Shown: piece by piece, positions 22,440 to 32,865 of the stretch
How positions within the stretch are numbered: the stretch's first letter is position 1
Layout of the letters: each line of letters begins with the position of its first letter
Source: Aquatica leii
Lineage: Eukaryota; Arthropoda; Insecta; Coleoptera; Lampyridae
DNA: 64,000 nt
Assembly: GCA_035610365.1 (NCBI GenBank)
Contig: CM069432.1
Coordinates: 275,875,482-275,939,481, forward strand
Direction: 5' to 3'
Made by a program: the position numbers and the translations under genes
Notes under the pieces: model-generated
Told to the model about the DNA's origin: nothing
Databases searched by the model: none
The model's input: only the letters and a program-made list of their open reading frames with translations

Positions 22440-25400
22440 TAAATATCCTTTGTGTTACCACTTCTGTTTTGTCATTTCTTCTATTTCACCTGCGGGTAGA
22501 TTTAAACGGTGTCTCTCACCCTAGTCTTTTATCGTCTAGGCGCCTCTTTAGATTATTTTATAATCTAACACCGCAAAGCCTACGACTTTATCGCCGAAAC
22601 AATTGAGTTAGTCGTCGCTCTCTAAATTTCCTGAAGTAAGTGTTTATTCTCTTCATTGTTAAAAAAGAATTTTCTGTAATGCATGTCGTTACAGGTGCAA
22701 AAAATTTTCAACAGACGGTAGATGGAAGGGTACAATGTTTGGTCACATGTATCAAGGATGGCAACAGCCGACTTTATAGCTTTGTGATATTCTGTTTTGT
22801 CAATGTCTTTCCTTAACAATCTTAGCTGCACATAAATCTCATCCTTGTTTTGAAAAAACGTCGTTTGTATAAAACTAAACTAAAACATCTAAATTCGTTT
22901 TTGATTCGCTGATTAGTTCAAGACTCAACAATCGTTGAAAGCCTTCAAAATAGCTTTTTGTTTTTAAACCTTTCTTCTAGCTGTGATATAAAAAAAAATC
23001 AATAAAAGGAAGGAACACGTTTATTCTATAATGTTTTTCAACTTGATCATCTTGGCTGGTCACATCAGCTCATTCATTAGATGTACTTGTGGCATTGCTT
23101 TTGTTTTTTTGTTTTGAACAGAGTCTAGGAAGTTTCACGTCGATATCTATGCACAATGCAACAGCTTTGACTCAGTTAAACATTTCATGGAACCGTTCCT
23201 CAACATTAGTACACATTCTGATAGGATATCTTTGGCCAATACAACAGCTTCTTTCAAATGCAAATTTTCTTTTTGTAGTTTTGTGCACAACCCCATACCA
23301 AAAAACACTTCAAATTGTTGGCTTCAGAACCATTCTTCCAAGAGAAAATGTCAAGTGATTCAAGAACAAGGTCAATTACATGAATAAAATCCCGAACTGT
23401 ATCAAACTTTGCCACCCAACGATTGGCACACAACCTTCATAAAGTTTTGATTTTCGGATCTACTTCTGATTTTTCAATTACATCGTTGAGAATAGTCTTT
23501 TAGGCGTATTGAAAAATGTGTAGCATTTTTCGATAGTACCAATTACGTATTTCTTGGATTTCACATGCTCTTGTTACAGTTAAACTTAAGGAGTGACTCG
23601 TTCAGCTACAAGCTAAAAGATGCTAGTCTTGCACAAATTTCTTAACACCGTGTTACGGACGAAATTTTCATTGCGTACGCCTATGTATTTTGACGTGAAA
23701 TTAGCTTACGGTTTGGACGCCCCCTTCCGATCTTTTACGCGTGACTGTCATTTACGACGAATTCTTTAACTTGAAAACTGCATAAAATGGCCGGTGAACT
23801 GGCGATTGAAATTTTCTAAACTCATCCACCGTAATGGGGACCAATTTATAAGGGTATTACGCTTATAATACGTTTGAGTCGTCACCGGGTAAGATAATAG
23901 CTGTCATTTATTAAAACTCTGTTGTAATTTCTCGTAATTTGATAGCCTTTCCGCCACGTGCGGGTATTCGTTCCTAGTCGTTAACTATTGATGAAGAATC
24001 AATTTCGAATAATAATTTCGTCGGATGAATGTAATCTGAGGCATACTACATATGGCAAAAATTTAATGTACCGAAGCTAACTACGATTGTCGAGATTCTA
24101 CTCAGGCGGCAGATACCTGCGTAACCACCGTTTTCGTCGGGGTATAACAGCACACGACGACCGGGTTCGGCCTTATGTACTTGTGTTAAATATAACTAAT
24201 CATTTTGTAGATTTCACTTTCGTGAGGAATTAGTTTGACACGACTTGCTATTTCAGAGTGCTTACAGGATTGCTTGCCGAGGAAAGTACTTTCTTCGTAC
24301 GAGTGGAAGTTCCTGTGTTTGTGGTAAGTGTTTTATGTATCTTATTTCGTTGTCAACAAGATCACTCACGAAACTTTCGCTAATAGTAATTCCGTAATGA
24401 TTAACGTAATTGGATTACCATTTAATTAGTAAATTTGCTTATGTTACGTATGCTGTGTACTACCCATAATTATTATGATAATTTAATATTAATGCCGTAA
24501 TTGTTATCACTGTTTGATTATCAGTAAGGTAGTATTATTACTTCTTTTGTACGTTTCGTATACGGTGTCTCACCGATAACTGTTAGGACAGTTTAATGTT
24601 AATGCCATAATTATTATCACTGTTTTATTGTCAGTAATGCCATATTACTAATTATTTAAACGATATTTACTACGAACTATTCTTCGCTATCTAGTTCACT
24701 GTAATTTACTTATGTACTGTGTGTTGCCGATACTACTGGCATTTCTGTAATGAGAATTCGATATACCTGTGATAATCATCAACGATTCTAGATTAAAGTT
24801 GTTATTGTGGTTACTTGTTCTTTTATGACACCATACCTTTCTCTTTGGATCGTCGTTATCTAATAACAAACGTTGGCTACTCGAACAGCCGAGTATAAGG
24901 ATTACGAACCTAACATCTTGTTACAAGTGTGAACCGTTCTGTCCTGAGCAAGATAAAAAAGTGACTTTGGATCCGCTCTGGCGCCCTTAAGCATATTTAC
25001 TGTTTCTATGAACCCCCCTACTCCCGACTATTGTGAGTTAGCCGTGCAGGTTCGTAAAATACCAAAAGCTTGTAACAACCGTTGTACTGACCAGACTTAG
25101 CTGTTGCTCCATCATAGCCCTGTCTTCTTAAATCATTCAAGTTCAACCCATAACTTTCCAAACTGTCTAGTATTTTGACTGCCAATGCTTTGCCTGTGAG
25201 CTCAATTATTGCCACAAACTGTAGAAATTGCTCTTTTACAATATGGTTTCCATTTTCCACAGCAACATAGCGCATACATAAAGAAATTTGTTCGATGTTT
25301 GAAATGTCACTGGTTTCATCTGCTGGTACTGAAAAATAAGTTGCATTATTAACTTCCTCGACTAGTTTGTTTTTTATAACGTTATGGCAATATGAAATAA

Positions 25401-26100
25401 TTTAATTTTGTAACAGAGGCGAGAGGTATTTGATTTTTTCAGTTCCATCCAACATGTATTTAAAGTCTTGATCTCCTTGGCTTCCTTATCTCAAAAGTGC
25501 TCTAAAAATTACCTTCATTTTGTTCAGTACATACTAACTCGATTTAATACTTCCAGAGTCCCTGTGTCCACTTAAGGCAAGCTCTTGTCGCCCACATAAT
25601 ATGACGGTTTCAATCACAGGTTTTAAGTTGTGTCCATTTCTAAAAATCGCGTTACTATCGAGTCGATTGATAACCTCCAAAGGCCCATGTTTCATGGTCT
25701 TTTTTAGATTTTTAAAATCACTAATGCAAGCATTATCATAGTCGGTTTTAGTGTGGCACTTAAAAACTTCTTAAGTTGTTACCCAGTTAAATTTATGTTT
25801 CACAAATGAACCGAGCTTCTGGCTGTTTCCTCCTGCCCTACGTATGGCAAACAAAAAACGCCACTGAGTATAGTAATTACTTCGCAAGATACTTCACACA
25901 AGTAGATAACTTCTAGGATCATGTATAATTGCCTACTTATTTGTGCAACTAAGATTATTGTGGCAGCAACTTGTACAAAACTTCTTAGATTTTATTTTAA
26001 AAATTTGCATGTACACTCGTTTTTAAAAAAATCAGGACAAACAGATCTTTTAATGGGGTAAAGTAGGTGGACCTACCCACCGTAGTAGGTGTCAATACCT
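22440..26100 (-). pseudogene. hAT-superfamily transposon (DUF4371/ZMYM1-like), left-arm copy
   Basis: Minus-strand homology to the DUF4371 hAT transposase family. The best segment, at 25275-25080, contains MRYVAVENGNHIVKEQFLQ and LRRQGYDGATAKSGQYNG. Upstream (about 25830-25300) lie cysteine/histidine-poor DUF4371 sequence and an ADETSDIS block matched to the right-arm copy. The C-terminal dimerisation part is at 22830-22500 (LDTCDQTLYPSIYRLLKIF). It is interrupted by a solo LTR at 23651-25077 and lacks the first 5' coding segment, which the right arm retains. Stops and shifts throughout. It faces its partner copy across a 0.9-kb spacer. Confidence 0.85.
23651..25077 (+). mobile_element. Solo LTR, 1427 bp, 4-bp target duplication ACCG
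   Basis: The insertion begins TGTTACGGACG and ends CTTGTAACA, flanked by ACCG on each side (23647-23650 and 25078-25081). The right arm of the inverted repeat carries the uninterrupted target, cttaacaccgttgtactgacc in reverse complement (near 28780-28805), so the ends are proven by comparison. It shares terminal sequence, a GACACGACTTGCT-type block and a CTGGCGCCC motif with the LTRs at 39645 and 47791. TG...CA termini and a 4-bp duplication fit a Ty3/gypsy-type LTR. No internal coding region is present. Confidence 0.92.
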
Positions 26101-27003
26101 GTAGCCGAGAACATTGAAATAAAAGCACAAAAAAACTAATTTTATTAAAAATATTAATTGTTAATTTTCATATTGTTTATGATGTAAAGGTTTCGTACAA
26201 CGTTTTCAAAAATAATTTATTAGAAACTGATAATATATTTAAATAGTAGTAGAAGTAGTAGAATTATATTTCTTTAAACAATATTAAAACGTCCGGCTTG
26301 CCCGTTTTAATTTAATTTAATGAAAATAAGCCGAAGTATTTAATATAAGCAAAATAAATTTCATAATGTCTTGATAAATAATGAGCATATGCTGTTGTAG
26401 AAGAATTAGAGAAACCATTAAGTAAAAATTGTTATTGTTAATCGAAGTAATTTTTTATTTATTTGTCGGTCCTACTAGACTCGCTTGGAACAACTGAGGA
26501 ATAAAATCTTTTTGAATGAAATTGAATCTAATTTTTCGTAAAAAAATAATTACCGGTAAATATACCCAAGCTACTTAGAGAATAATTGATGACATAGTTG
26601 GATAAAATAGGATAAACAAAAGAAATATGAATTACCGACTGACACCCAGTCTAACTTACAAAGAGGAAACTTCCATCAATATTATTTTTAAATTAGTTCG
26701 AAACGTACTTATTTATTATAGTATACAAAAGTAATTCGCTAGGAAAAACAAGATTTCTTCTTCTTCTTCTTTCTAAAATACGGAAATTACGTGAATCAAT
26801 TGGATTGTAACTATTTCCTTTGCATGCCTTAATTTTTTTTTCACAATACAAGTTCCTCGAACGGTACTTCTAATTAAAACTATTAATACCCTGCGACCCA
26901 AATGAGTTAGTTTGAAAAAGAAATTTGCGAGTGAACCTGACGTTAGCGTTCGTATCCAGTGAAAAAAATAAACCGAAGCTGTGTTTTGAAATTTTTTTGT
27001 TTG
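26101..27003 (+). mobile_element. 5' portion of a MULE element (spacer of the inverted repeat)
   Basis: Two parts match the MULE at 31298-32210. 26250-26340 (cgtccggcttgccc, AAGCCG) is the inverse of 32080-32165 and looks like a terminal inverted repeat. 26902-27003 is a direct copy of 31298-31394, the sequence leading into the FLYWCH zinc finger. Between them lies AT-rich non-coding sequence, consistent with a MULE 5' region. The copy breaks off at 27003, where the right arm of the inverted repeat begins, and the MULE coding sequence resumes after the arm. TIR extent is approximate. Confidence 0.6.
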
Positions 27004-27695
27004 TCCTGGATAAAGGTATTGACACCTACTGCGGTGGGTAGGTCCACCTACTTTAGCCCATTAAAAGTTCTGCTTGTCCTGGTTTTTTTAAAAACGAGTG
27101 TACATGCAAATTTTTAAAACAAAATCTAAAAAATTTTGCTGCCACAATAATCTTAGTTGCACAAATAAGTAGGCAATTATACATGATCCTAAGTGCTAGA
27201 AGTTATCTACTTGTGTGAAGTATCTTGCGAAGTAATTGCTATACTCAGTAGCGTAGATAAGGCTAATAATAATTTTTTTAAAAATATTAATTGTATCAAA
27301 AAAAATTCTAAAACTTTTCGCAATAACTGGCGCAGATTTTGCTTTACCTACGAATGCATGAAAACAATCGAAAACTGCACGTATTAACAATTAACAGGAT
27401 TTGCTACAATAGACAGACCATCGAACCGATGAAGAAGACAATGCTGTTGTTACACGGGAGAGCGGCGATGAGCGGAAAAACGCGTGTTTATAAAAGCCAT
27501 AGTGAGTCAACTTGTTCACTGCTATTGAGAGTACTCGTTGTTTTTTAGTATTGTCTTGTAGTTTCTTAGCAATTATGTATTAGTGCGGGTTCTGTTACGA
27601 GTTTGAAGTGAATGTAAATTTAGTGATTTACTTTATTGTTAATTTCACGCAATTTAATTTAATTAGACTCTGCAGTTTTTTTCTTCCTCAATAAT

Positions 27696-29930
27696 ATGTC
27701 AGGCAAAACAAAGGGCCAGTATTTAATATCGGATAAGGCAATTAGAGACGGTTCTTCGCTTGAAACTAAAAATGAACCTGTTTCTTCTATTCAATTATCT
27801 TCAGTTGATCTTCCTCAGGCCTTAATGACATTGGGTTTTATTTGAACAAAAGATTACAAGATGAGGAAAAAGTGAAGCTCTTGCATACATTTTGGCAATC
27901 CTCTTGCACTTACAAAGTCTCTGTCTTGGAAAAGTTTCATAAACGAAAGCTTTCAGTTTTCATGCTTCAGTAAATACCAGTGGCTAGTTTACTTAGAAAA
28001 AGAAAAGCGAGCTTTCTGTAAATTTTGTTTATTATTTGCCATACGTGTGGCGGGAGTAACAGCCAGAACCTCGGTTCATTTGTGAAACATAAATTTAACT
28101 GGGTAACAACTTAAGAAGTTTTTAAGTGCCACACTAAAACCGACTATGATAATGCTTGCATTAGTGATTTTAAAAATCTAAAAAAGACCGTGGAAAATGG
28201 GCCCTTGGAGGTTATCAATCGACTCGATAGTAAAGCGATTTTTAGAAATAGACACAACTTAAAAATTGTGATTGAAACCGTCATATTATGTGGGCGACAA
28301 GAGCTTGCCTTAAGAGTACACAGGGACTCTGGAAGTATTAAAACGAGTTGATATGTACTGAGCAAAATGAAGGGAATTTTAGAGCATTTTTGAGATACGG
28401 AAGCCAAGGAGATCAAGACTTAAAAGACATGTTGGATGGAACTGGAAAAATCAAATACCTCTCGCCTCCATTACAAAATTAAATTATTTCATATTGCAAT
28501 AACGTTATAAAAAATATACTAGTCGAGGAAGTTAATGCAACTTATTTTTCAGTACCAGCAGATGAAACCAGTGACATTTTCAACATCGAACAAATTTCTT
28601 TATGTATGCGCTATGTTGCTGTGGAAAATGGAAACCATATTGTAAAAGAGGAATTTCTACAGTTTGTGCCAATAACTGAGCTCACAAGCAATGCATTAGC
28701 AGTCAAAATACTAGACAGTTTGGAAAGTTATGGGTTGAACTTAAATGATTTAAGACGACAGGGCTATGATGGAGCAACAGCTAAGTCTGGTCAGTACAAC
28801 GGTGTTAAGAAATTTGTGCAAGACTAGCATGTTTTAGCTTGTAGCTGAACGAGTCACTCCTTAAATTTAACTGTAACAAGAGCATGTGAAGTCCAAGAAA
28901 TACGTAATTGGTACTATCGAAAAATGCTACAAATTTTTCAATACGCCCAAAAGACTATTCTCAACGATGTAACTGAAAAATCAGAAGTAGATCCGAAAAA
29001 AAAACTTTATAAAAGTTGTGTGCCAATCGTTGGGTGGCAAAGTTTGATACAGTTCGGGATTTAATTCATGTAATTGCTCTTGTTTTTGAACCACTTGACA
29101 TTTCCTCTTGGAAGGATGGCTCTGAAGCCAACAATTTGAAATGTTTTTCTTTTTGGTATGGGCAAAAAACTACAAAAAGAAAATTTGCGTTTGAAAGAAG
29201 CTGTTGTGTTGGTTGTAGATATCCTATCAGAATTGCATCTCATGTGTACTAAAGTTGAGGAACGGTTCCATTAAATGTTTAACTGAGGCAAAGCTGTTGC
29301 ATTGTGCATAGATATTGACGTGAAACTTCCTAGACTCTGTTCAAAACAAAAAAACAATGCCACAAGTACATCTAATGAGTGCGCTTATGTGACCAGTCAA
29401 GATGATCAAGTTGAAAAACATTATAGAATAAACGTATTCCTTCCTTTTATTGATTTTTTTTATATCACAGCTAGAAGAAAGGTTTAAAAACACAAAGCTA
29501 TTTGAAGGCTTTCAACGATTGTTGAGTCTTGAACTAATCAGCGAACCAAAAACGGATTTAGATGTTTTAGTTTAGCTTTATACAAACGACGTTTTTTCAA
29601 AACAAGGATGAGATTTATGTGGAGCTAAGATTGTGAAAGAAAGACATTGACAAAACATAATATCACAAAATCGGCAGCTACCATCCTTGATACATGTGAC
29701 CAAACATTGTACCCTTCCATCTACCGTCTGTATTTTTTACACCTGTAACGACATGCATTACAGAAAATTCCTTTTCAACAATGAAGAGAATAAACACTTA
29801 CCTCAGGAAATCTAGAGAGCGACGACTAACTCAGTTGTTTCGGCGATAAAGAGACACCGTTTAAATCTACCCGCAGGTGAAATAGAAGAAATGACAAAAC
29901 AGAAGTGGTAACGCAAAGGATATTAATTAA
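27696..29930 (+). pseudogene. hAT-superfamily transposase (DUF4371/ZMYM1-like), right-arm copy
   Basis: An ATG at 27696 opens MSGKTKGQYLISDKAIRDGS. Further on come YQWLVYLEKEKRAFCKFC near 27980-28020 (a TTF-type zinc-finger trace), NRHNLKIVIETVILCGRQE near 28250, VPADETSDIS near 28555, where the acidic block carries the expected first catalytic Asp, then CMRYVAVENGNHIVKEEFL and LRRQGYDGATAKSGQYNG at 28606-28800. VCANRWVAKFDTVRDLIHVI lies near 29015-29075, and the C-terminal dimerisation region (TLYPSIYRL, then NEENKH or TYLRKS sequence) at 29700-29930. Several in-frame stops and shifts are present. Family length is roughly 700-800 residues and this locus spans about that. It is not a host gene, because both copies are broken and sit in a duplicated repeat. 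Confidence 0.85.
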
Positions 29931-30599
29931 TCACAGACAGAAGAAGTCGAAGAAGTAGGTACATAAGTGTATTTATATAAATTTTATCAAACACTAGGTC
30001 GGTATCACAGATAAAATATAAACTACGTCATCGACTGGGCAACACGTCGTACAGCAAAGTGATCTAGTCGGCCTAATTTTTACATTCAGAGAAGAAATGA
30101 TCTATAAATTAAACTACAAAAGTACGAAAATCAATGATTTAGAGAATTAAAGCGCACCGTATAATAATATGTGACACAACAAAACTGTTTTATAATTAAT
30201 TGTATTACAATCTAACATGTACGTACGGTTATCCTTACAATACACTGACTACCAAAATACTAAGAATTAAAATAGAAGGTTTAATACTTACAATTAGGTT
30301 TTCTCAAGTAAGGGCCTAGTACCAATATTACCTAAAACTTAATTGAAATCTAACACAAAAAAACGTACATACGGCGTTATCACAAGTAAACCCCTTTTTA
30401 TTTCATATGATCATTGAAAATAAGTAAATTAAGTAATGTTTCCTTATTTTGGTAAAAATTTCTTGCAATAGAGGATGTCTGCGTTCTTCAAACTTTACCA
30501 GACGAAATAAAATCATGCTTTACAATTTCACATCCTAGCCCTACTCCAACAACGAAAAGTGGGCGTACCGAGGACAAATTTTATACTAAAGCATTTTTA

Positions 30600-31295
30600 A
30601 CATAACAAAGTAAGTGTAGTTAGTTTATACTTCACTACTTGCCATGATGTTGTTTCCATAAAGTTCTCTGGAGTTACGTCTTTTTGAAGTTATTTTGTGG
30701 CTCTTTTCTTGAAGTCTTTCTACTTTAAACATATGAAGAAAGTGTTCTCGACGGTGTCTTTCTCCCCGAAGTAAATACCTTCGTTCAGCAATCTGATTAA
30801 ACCTATTTTTCTTGCTATTTATCGAAAAGGCGTTCCCGTCTTTTGTAGTTTTTTGTACACCCAAGTTCTTTCTTTCGCTAATAAATCTATAGGTAGTATA
30901 CTGGCTGTCACTAGTATGGGGTCTAAAAACGCTGTGCGCTAAGCGGCTGTTACTCTTATCGCCGTTTTTCTTTGTATTGCTTTGATCTTCTTACTGTATG
31001 ACGCATATCTTAAAGTTTGTTGTACTGGTGCACCGTACAGCGTCACCGAGTGCACCACCGATGCTAACATCCTCCTTTTAGAAGATCCTGATCCTCCTGC
31101 ATTTGGCATTAGTGATGACAGGGTAGTCACTATTCGTTCTGCTTATGCTGCTACCACTTTTAGATGTCTTCTGAAGTCTCCACTTTTTCCTAGTCATACT
31201 CCTAAGTACTTGATTTTTTGCCTTGGTTTAATCTCGACACCTAACACATCAATTTTTACGTCACCCGTTTTTCTTCTTTCACTTAGAATTACCAT
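30600..31295 (-). pseudogene. R1-clade LINE C-terminal fragment (right-arm copy)
   Basis: Minus-strand sequence matches the end of the R1 element of the left arm: MVILSERRKTGDVKIDVLGV at the outer edge, then TTLSSLMPNAGGSGSSKRRM and LASVVHSVTLYGAPVQQTLR, which align without gaps to 20484-20830. It is truncated at 31295 inside the RT-distal region, where the inverted-repeat arm ends. Confidence 0.88.
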
Positions 31296-31297
31296 GA

Positions 31298-32075
31298 ATG
31301 AGTTAGTTTGAAAAAGAAATTTGCGAGTGAACCTGACAGCGTTCGTATCCAGTGATAAAATAAACCGAAGCTGTGTTTTAACAGTTTTTTGTTTATCAAG
31401 GACAAACAAGTTGATACAAAAATTTATTGGAAGTGCGAGCACTCCAAGAAAATGAAGTGCAAAGCTCGTCTTGCTACTCTGAATAACCTTGTGTCGTCAA
31501 ATAATAACGACCACAACCACAATGCCGACGCAGCGCTGCTGGATGCCTATAGAGTTATGCAGACAACACCAGAGATACATTCCACTTCATCGCGTCCCAA
31601 GTTTCTGTTGGTTTGATAAATGCAGTTGCAGCTAAAACTGAAAACGGCGATCATTTTTTAAGGTACGATTTAGGACTAAAAATAATCGAATCCTCATTTT
31701 TTTAACGGCGCATAACATCAACCTGCTGGCAACGTCCCAACGTTGGTATGCGAACTTACTATACCGCTAATCTAAGTTCTGCTACCAAATAAGACGGAGC
31801 AAGCCTACTTAACTTTTCTTTAAAAAATAAAAAACCTGCTTCCCGATGGCGTCGCACAACCTCCGACCGTCATGATACACGCATTAAGTAGCAATGATAA
31901 ACGCCATAGGAATTGAGTTCCCGCAAACTTTACATTGTGGATGCTTCTTTCACATTTGTCAAAATATTTTCCGTCACATTTAAGAAAACGACTTAAACCA
32001 GGAATACGAGACTAATCTATAAGTTGCGTTGACGTTAAATCTGCTTTCAGCTTTGTCATGGTAATTTGGTAATAT
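31298..32075 (+). pseudogene. MULE-type transposase with FLYWCH zinc finger
   Basis: 31390-31560 encodes a FLYWCH zinc finger: KIYWKCEHSKKMKCKARL followed by NNDHNHNAD, giving the C-C-H-H spacing. FLYWCH and WRKY-GCM1 fingers are known to come from Mutator-like transposases. Downstream, broken frames read RILIFSTAHNINLLATS and WYAN near 31700-31760, LLPDGV near 31835, and NAIGIEFPQ, then CGCFFHICQNIFRHI near 31900-31980, matching the MULE transposase core (the INAI..EFP and C-F-H-xC-Q blocks). Frameshifts and stops make it inactive. The first 97 bp are duplicated at 26902-27003 on the other side of the inverted-repeat arm. Confidence 0.78.
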
Positions 32076-32079
32076 TAAT

Positions 32080-32210
32080 TTTATCGGCTTATTTCAATTA
32101 ACTTACATTAAAACAGGCAAGCCGGACGTCTTTATATTGTTTAAGGAAATATAACTGCTTTTGTGGATTAGAATTATTTAATGAGGTATTAATTAGTTAC
32201 AGGATTCTTT
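32080..32210 (+). repeat. MULE terminal inverted repeat (3' side), partner of 26250-26340
   Basis: The segment with ggcaagccggacgtc and ATTGTTTAAGGAAATATAA is matched in inverted orientation at 26250-26340 (ATTTCTTTAAACAATAT, cgtccggcttgcc). Long terminal inverted repeats are usual in MULEs. The outer limits are not sharp by eye. Confidence 0.55.
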
Positions 32211-32865
32211 GCGTAAAGGTATTCAGAGAAAATTATTGGTTATACGATTACTTTAATCATTTATTTGTCGTTAATCATTAATTTTACAATAATAATGAAT
32301 GTGCAAGAATTCCATTTACCCAAATATATTGAAAAAAATGCACGAAGAGAAATAGAAAATCTATTATCATCTAAACAAAAATATGAAATAAAATATCACA
32401 GTCTTTGATGGCGTAATGAGCGGGTGTTATGAATAACGCCTTAGTTGTTATGTATATGTTTACGTATCTAGTATCCTAGACATGACTAATTATAACAATA
32501 TATAAAATAAAAGTGTTATACCTTGCAAAATAATACATAATAAATTGGAATGACTAAATAAAATGATCGTAACAAGGCCTTTGCGTATTACGATATTTTT
32601 TTTGTTTGTTTTTTTTTAATTTACGTATGTTCTACCATGTTCTTTTATTTTTGTTTCATTATATTAGATTATAACGTTTGTAGTTTGTAAATATTGTTTT
32701 TTTATTTAACTTTCTGAGACTCATACTTGTAAATTTAATCCAATTATCTCAATTTTGGCTGATTTTATACTTATATTGCATTAAATTAGTTTTATAATAA
32801 ATATTTGAATTTTAAAGGTAACCAAAGCTTTCCAATCCAGTTCTTGTGCTTAAATAAGAATAAGC
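32211..32865. other. AT-rich stretch, no gene recognised
   Basis: This low-complexity AT-rich sequence lies between the MULE and the 3' end of a LINE. No coding or repeat structure beyond simple runs is visible. Its last part may be the LINE 3' UTR. Confidence 0.45.

Larger units (their letters stand above)
20484..26100 (+). repeat. Left arm of a large inverted repeat
   Basis: The reverse complement of this arm matches 27014-31295. The outer boundary is in the R1 RT (atggtaattctaag) and the inner boundary is ggtgtcaatacct at 26088-26100. Order from outside in: R1 C-terminal half and 3' UTR, Helitron, DUF4371 hAT in minus orientation carrying a solo LTR. Compared with the right arm it has two clean insertions (Helitron 678 bp; LTR 1427 bp plus a 4-bp duplication), an insertion of about 71 bp near 22510-22600, and lacks about 785 bp between about 25850 and 25880. 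These differences account almost exactly for the length difference. The arms are clearly homologous but not identical. Confidence 0.9.
27014..31295 (-). repeat. Right arm of the large inverted repeat
   Basis: Reverse complement of 20484-26100 without the Helitron and the solo LTR. It starts aggtattgacacctac (27014) and ends gaattaccat (31295). It contains a fuller hAT copy in plus orientation (5' leader and start codon retained) and an R1 C-terminal part in minus orientation. It is flanked on both sides by a direct repeat of about 100 bp (26902-27003 and 31298-31394) belonging to the MULE. Confidence 0.9.

Noticed and set aside
22170-22620. Segment between R1 and hAT in the left arm as a solo LTR
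   Set aside because: Its inner part continues the hAT transposase C-terminus, and no TG...CA ends with a target duplication were found.
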